Positions 18,200 through 21,917 of a stretch of 21,917 nt of DNA are shown piece by piece. The position numbers and the translations under genes are program-made. Origin of the DNA: Chara braunii (Eukaryota > Streptophyta > Charophyceae > Charales > Characeae). Position 1 is the first letter of the stretch. Each line of letters opens with the position of its first letter. The notes under the pieces are model-generated. The model saw nothing but the letters and a program-made list of their open reading frames with translations. It ran no database searches and had not been told where the DNA came from. The stretch covers positions 777,090-799,006 of the forward strand of contig BFEA01000297.1 in assembly GCA_003427395.1 (NCBI GenBank), given 5' to 3'.

Positions 18200-18714
18200 C
18201 TTTCCTTTGTGTTTTTTTTTTTTTGAAGGAAGAGAACTCTCTCAGCCGTCTCTGACATGAACTCCCCGTGAGAGACGGGGAGCAATCAATAACGCTCTGT
18301 CGTTTCACGGAATGCTACAGCAGTTTTCTTTCCAGAATGTATCTGACTGCGCTTGTGGCCACTCCCGGGGTGGTGCACGAGTGAAAATGACTGCCCTCAT
18401 CGTTCCTGCTGCTGGCAGCACGTCCACAATAAGGGGTGGCAGCTGTCCCAATAAACAAAATTTCCCTGCCGGTTCCCGCCCTCTCCAGGCTCGGCAAAGC
18501 TTGGCGCACAGGGCAAAATCAGGGTCGGAAAAAAAGTAGCTCGAGGTACTGGTGGTTTAAGTGCCTGAATCTGGATGTGTTTTGGGCAAAGATGCACAAA
18601 TGAAGATCAATCGCGATTGTCTCTCTCTCTCCACAACCACACCCAGATTCAGCCATCCAATCCAAAATCCTCTTTTGCTAGTTGGACCTCCCTCCATGGG
18701 TTATTTCAGGCGCA
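18200..18714. other. Flanking DNA without a supported gene
   Basis: Starts with a 13-T run (18212-18224). No coding family, tRNA or snRNA was recognised on either strand. The overlapping short ORFs at 18312-18600 have no recognisable motif. Confidence 0.45.
18246..18282. repeat. Two mutually exclusive 8-bp hairpins
   Basis: CTCCCCGT (18262-18269) pairs with ACGGGGAG (18275-18282) across a 5-base loop. CCGTCTCT (18246-18253) pairs with AGAGACGG (18271-18278). They share bases, so only one can form at a time. I checked for hammerhead ribozyme core motifs and did not find them. Confidence 0.55.
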
Positions 18715-18932
18715 ACTTTTCCTGTGCAGCTCAGGTGGAAGGCTTAGAAGGTCTTTTTCCGGAAAGACTGGAGCCATCAGTGAGATACCACTCTTGAGAA
18801 GCTAGAATTCTAACCTTATGTCGTTTCCGGCTAAGGAAAAGTCTCAGGTCGACAGTTTCTATGGGGCGTAGGCCTCCCAAAGGGTAACGGAGGGGTGCAA
18901 AGGTTCCCTCAGGCTGGACGGAAATCAGCCTT
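18715..18932 (+). pseudogene. Plastid-type 23S rRNA fragment (nuclear plastid DNA insertion)
   Basis: The sequence contains TGTGCAGCTCAGGTGGAAGG, GCCATCAGTGAGATACCACT, GCTAGAATTCTAACCTT, GACAGTTTCTATGGGGCGTA, GGCCTCCCAAAGGGTAACGG and AGGCTGGACGGAAATCAG, in the order and spacing of domain V of chloroplast 23S rRNA. The GGGGCGTAGGCCTCCCAAA stretch separates it from plant mitochondrial 26S and nuclear 25S. Only about 220 of some 2,800 bases are present, and both edges run into unrelated sequence, so it is a transferred fragment, not a functional rRNA gene. It could in principle be a divergent bacterial or algal plastid source, but it fits a land-plant or charophyte plastid best. Confidence 0.85.
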
Positions 18933-19391
18933 TTCTTCTTCTTTTCGTTTAATGATACGTGACATTTTGACCTAGGAAGATAGGTAGGTTATGCCCAACG
19001 CAAAGAAAGAAAAAAAAGAAGGAAAAAATGAAGATCGGTGATTGGTTATGCCCAACGCTTAACGTCTTCCGGTTGGGTACTAAGCGCAGTCAGCCCGGCG
19101 GAATGATCTGATCAACCTTAAAATAGAGCGGCCTTTATTCAGTCCACCTGCCTTGGCCTCTTTCTACCTGGTTATGAAATCTGGTGCATCTTACCAACTT
19201 ATGTGTGACAATGCATTTGCCATTTTTCATGTTCGAGAGTAGTGTTGCAAGGCCCTGCCCTGTGTTCAGTTGCAGAGAAGTTGAGAGAACCCATTTCTCA
19301 GTTTTGTTTTCCCTCTTTTTTTTTAACTTCTCAGTGTTTTCACACCTTGCGTTGCATCTTTCTCTGCTGCTCTTTTTATTATTCAATCCAG
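18933..19391. other. Probable intron sequence upstream of the NOP58 exon
   Basis: No coding similarity. It has an A-rich run (about 19004-19028), two copies of GGTTATGCCCAACGC (about 18988 and 19052) and a T-rich run into the acceptor. I searched for the NOP58 N-terminal exon on the + strand here and did not see it. Confidence 0.5.
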
Positions 19392-19571
19392 GTCGTCAAG
19401 CTGAAAGCATTCGAGAAATTCGAGAATACGGCCGAGGCGTTGAATTCAGTGACAGCCCTTGTGGATAGCAAACTCGACAGACGACTGCGAAAATTCTTGA
19501 AAGCACAATGCTCAGGAGAGACACTTGCGCTTGCTGACTCCAAATTGGGCAACATCATCAAGGACAAATTG
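19392..19571 (+). CDS. NOP58: Internal exon of NOP58 (box C/D snoRNP core protein)
   Basis: The 60 codons read VVKLKAFEKFENTAEALNSV, then LRKFLKAQCSGETLALADSK and LGNIIKDKL, matching the N-terminal domain of NOP58/NOP5 (in plants ...KAFEKFDNTSEAL... and ...GETLAVADSKLGNVIKEKL...). The exon is delimited by a pyrimidine-rich acceptor ending CCAG (19388-19391) and a donor G|GTAAGG at 19572, and is exactly 180 bp, so its reading phase is preserved. NOP58 binds box C/D snoRNAs with NOP56, fibrillarin and the 15.5K protein, and is needed for 2'-O-methylation and processing of pre-rRNA in the nucleolus. The next expected exon begins around IDC.HNNAVMEL; neither it nor the first exon was found in the window, so the introns on both sides are long. 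No stop or frameshift is seen, so the gene is probably active. Confidence 0.92.
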
Positions 19572-19791
19572 GTAAGGAACCAAACCAACTGGCCTAGCTC
19601 ACTTGGTACACCACTGAACTATTGAAATGCAGACCTGAGTTTGAACTCCATTGGAAGAACATGAGTACAATACTGCAATCCTGAATTACCTGGAGCCGTT
19701 CAGTTCGAATTTCAAATGATGATATCGGAAGGCTGTAGCCCTCTTTTGAAAAAGACACAAAAAAATATTAAGAAAAAGAAATTGGTCAGCC

Positions 19792-19999
19792 AGGAGGAGG
19801 GGGCAGAGGGGTGGAGGAAGGAGGAGGGGGCAGGGGGGTGTAGGAAGGAGGAGGGAGGAGGAAGGAGGGGAAAAGAGGGAGGATTGAGGGGGAGGGAAGG
19901 GCAAAGCAGGGGGGTGAAAGGAGGAGGAGGGAGGAGGAAGGAGTGGAGAAGAGGGAGGATAGAGGGGGAGGGAAGAGCGAAGCAGGGGAGAGAACAGAG
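19792..19999 (+). repeat. Purine-rich tract with a 76-bp internal tandem duplication
   Basis: About 200 bases are almost purely A and G on the + strand, built from GGAGGAGG and GGAGGGAA units. A segment starting GGAGGAGGGAGGAGGAAGG at 19847 recurs at 19923 with a few changes. Such R/Y tracts can form triplex DNA and are hard to assemble. The Pro-rich ORFs on the opposite strand are artefacts of it. Confidence 0.9.
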
Positions 20000-20078
20000 T
20001 GATAAGTGCTTTGGTTGCAGCATCTTTTTTTGCTGAACCGTTTCTTCTTTCTGCCGTCCTCCACAACGGAAAAATAAG

Positions 20079-20105
20079 AGCCATTCAAAAAGGTCTTCCT
20101 TTCCC

Positions 20106-20136
<31 letters not shown>

Positions 20137-20224
20137 GGGACAAGGAAAACAGCCATTCAGAAGGGTCTTCCTTTCTCCCCTCCCCCCNCCCCCCCCCCCT
20201 TCCCCCTGGGGAAAAAAAGGGGCA
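20079..20224 (+). repeat. 72-bp tandem duplication with poly-C/poly-A runs and an N
   Basis: AGCCATTCA(A/G)AA(A/G)GGTCTTCCTT occurs at 20079 and 20151. The first copy is followed by 24 C then 10 A, the second by an interrupted C run with an N at 20188 and then GGGGAAAAAAAGGGG. The run lengths are likely unreliable. Confidence 0.85.
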
Positions 20225-20245
20225 AGTGCGTTCAATTCGCAACCC

Positions 20246-21060
20246 ATGTTCGACTGCTACCTTGTTGCCTGGCTACGCTTTGGCTTGCCTTGTATTGTCC
20301 CCTTGTCAGTGCTGCCCATTGGTTGGCTGCCCTCTTGCCGGCTGTGTGGGTTGCCTCACTGCCTGGCTGCCCCTTCCTGTGCCTTGTTGCCTCGCTGGCT
20401 TGTTGCGTGCTGTTTTGCTGCTTTGCTGCCTTGTTGCCTGCTGAGTCGCGCTGCCCTGCTGCGTGCATCGTCCTTTGGCTTCCCACCTACCTCCCCTCTG
20501 CCCTCTGGCCTATGTGCCTTGGTGTTGCCTGCGGTTCGGTGGCTTGTTGCGTCGTCCTGGCCTTGTTGCTTGTGATGTCACCTACTGGCCGACAGGGCAA
20601 AGGAGGTTCGTACTCGAATCGTCAATATTGGGATTCTGCAGACCGTCGAGGCTTCTGTCCCTGATGGGACGGTGCAACTCCAACAGAAGTCTGTCACTAC
20701 TCCTGTGGTTCTCTGTGTGAATATGCTTCTATGTTGCCGTACATTGTTGCGCCGTTCCCTAGGAGCAGTCAAAATGCACACACATGATCTTTCAAGTTGG
20801 TGTGTGCCTGCTAGCCCACCCTTCAACATAGGCACTCGGTTGCCTTGCTGTATGCTTCCTAGTGCAGACCATGTTGTGTGCCTTGCTGTGTTGTTGTGTG
20901 CTCGCTGCCTGCCTACCTGCCTGCACCCCCCCCTTCCCCCCCCCCCCCCTTTTTTTCTCGCTTGCCTTGCTGTATTCTGCCTAGTGCATGCCTTTGTTGT
21001 TGTGTGACGCCCACCTACTGCCCTACCTCTATAAGTTGCCTTGTCCACACCGCGCTGTGC
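20246..21060 (+). repeat. Degenerate GCCTTGCTG-type minisatellite, adenine-poor
   Basis: Units such as TTGCCTGGCT, GCCTTGTTGCCT, TTTGCTGCCTTG and CCTTGCTGT recur irregularly at 20246-20580 and again at 20880-21060, with very few A residues on the + strand. The Cys/Leu/Ala-rich ORFs in all frames are by-products of this composition. Confidence 0.7.
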
Positions 21061-21362
21061 ACTTTTCTGTGTTTGCCCACTTGCAACAGGGTTTGAAGCA
21101 GGCTATGACAAGTATTGCCTTCTCTGTTTGTTGTACCTGCATGACTCTAAGCATGGCCTTGCTCTGCTGTTTGTATGTGCAAGTCTGTGAGCCGTCAGCC
21201 ACAGTCCTGTGAGTCTATGTCAGTGTCCGGTAGCATGCGTCTCCTGCATGGTGAATGGGACGGAGAGTGTGTCATGAAATGGTTATGTCTGGAAGTGGTG
21301 TACCAGAAGGTATCTGGGGCTTCACAGCATGGTATGTATGGCATTAGTGGACACACACACAT

Positions 21363-21416
21363 ATGAGTTGGTGAAAGTCCGACGAAACAGTCGGGCACAG
21401 TGGTGCTTTTTGTGGA
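21363..21416 (+). repeat. 55-bp direct repeat, copy 1
   Basis: ATGAGTTGGTGAAAGTC, GAAACAGTC, GGCACAGT and TTTTTGTGGAG occur here and again at 21861-21917, in the same order with scattered changes. The second copy continues to the window end, so the unit may be longer. Confidence 0.85.
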
Positions 21417-21860
21417 GTTGTGTATAGCGAACATGACAACGCACGACTTGGCCTTGCTAAACTCTCCCTTCAGGCAGATTGGTGCGGCTAGGGTTGGAGC
21501 TGCATTCAATTAGAATTTAGAAGTAATTAGAATAATATACAATTGATATATTCTCAATTATCCTTTTTCCCTGAATGAAAAGGGTGAATCAAAAAGAAGA
21601 GATAATCTCTAGAGATTTATGAGCGCACATGCCGCCAGATATCCATGGCCTTTGGTTATATGGCTGTGACAGACAAGTTTCTCAGACTTGCCGCCTTGCT
21701 TGTGAGGGGTTTGGACCGACAGTCTGCTAGGATGGCAGAGTTGGTGTGAGTAAAGTCTCGACCACTTTTCTCAGGGGTATCACTAACTCTGGACGACGTG
21801 GTGAGTCCTTCTCCATCAGTCAAATGCATCTTGGGAAGACTGTCGGTCTTCAACCTCCTG

Positions 21861-21917
21861 ATGAGTTGGTGAAAGTCTGGTGAAACAGTCTGGCACAGTC
21901 ATGTTTTTTTTGTGGAG
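21861..21917 (+). repeat. 55-bp direct repeat, copy 2 (cut by window end)
   Basis: Partner of 21363-21416, about 498 bp downstream; its T run is three bases longer. The 440 bp between the copies contain a minus-strand ORF (21656-21853) that I cannot identify. Confidence 0.85.

Larger units (their letters stand above)
19572..21917. other. Probable NOP58 intron, repeat-filled
   Basis: No further NOP58 exon is recognisable downstream of the donor site. The stretch consists of a purine tract, homopolymer runs, a T/G/C-rich minisatellite and a pair of direct repeats, described separately. A short open segment at 20594-20716 (VRTRIVNIGILQTVEASV) is open on both strands and unidentified. If this is intron, it exceeds 2.3 kb and extends past the window. 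Confidence 0.5.

Noticed and set aside
18246-18309. Possible self-cleaving ribozyme or terminator at the alternating hairpins.
   Set aside because: The hammerhead core (CUGAUGA and GAAA) is absent, and an intrinsic terminator makes no sense in a nuclear genome.
19716-19722. ATGATGA, a box C-like motif in the NOP58 intron, considered as an intronic C/D snoRNA.
   Set aside because: No box D (CTGA) at a suitable distance and no terminal stem could be found.
19686-20247. Three long Pro/Leu/Ser-rich minus-strand ORFs.
   Set aside because: They are direct translations of the purine tract and homopolymer runs and pass through an N.
20594-20716. Open segment (VRTRIVNIGILQTVEASV...) that faintly recalls the direct repeat at 1-170 through a T-x-x-LQ pattern.
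   Set aside because: Similarity is limited to a few residues, it is open on both strands, and no splice sites or family match were seen.

Overview
The window looks like nuclear DNA of a plant-lineage eukaryote with a large, repeat-filled genome. Three things point there: two chromodomain-bearing Ty3/gypsy (chromovirus) retrotransposons, a fragment of plastid-type 23S rRNA, and one intron-flanked exon of the nucleolar protein NOP58. A charophyte alga such as Chara is my guess from the style of the retroelement proteins; the sequence alone does not prove it. There are no bacterial operons, CRISPR arrays or tRNAs.

Layout. (1) 1-3650: a unit bounded by two diverged direct repeats (1-170 and 3476-3650). 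Inside is a broken gene (1149-2282, + strand) with a Josephin-type cysteine protease domain whose Cys, His and Asn are all kept, then two 37-residue Ser/Thr/Pro/Val-rich repeats, then a RING-like Cys/His-rich tail. At 3092-3129 lies a perfect Nextera mate-pair junction adapter inside a 93-bp duplication, which is an assembly artefact. (2) 3651-4601: no supported gene. (3) 4602-8340, minus strand: the pol region of a decayed, 5'-truncated chromovirus (protease, reverse transcriptase, RNase H, integrase, chromodomain). (4) 8341-9369: no firm gene. (5) 9370-18199, plus strand: a near-complete LTR retrotransposon with 5' LTR, leader, gag, protease, RT, RNase H, integrase with a degenerate chromodomain, polypurine tract and 3' LTR. 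The LTRs differ by roughly 5% by hand count and gag-pol carries many stops and frameshifts, so it is a dead copy. (6) 18200-18714: short hairpins only. (7) 18715-18932: plastid-type 23S rRNA fragment. (8) 19392-19571: NOP58 exon with good splice sites. (9) 19572-21917: probably NOP58 intron, filled with a long purine tract, poly-C runs, a GCCTTGCTG-like minisatellite and a 55-bp direct repeat.

The only clearly functional host information is the NOP58 exon. The retroelements are relics embedded around it. The Josephin/RING-like gene is the one potentially novel protein architecture; its reading frame is broken at least twice, and the gaps are too short for normal introns, so it is either a pseudogene or carries sequence errors.
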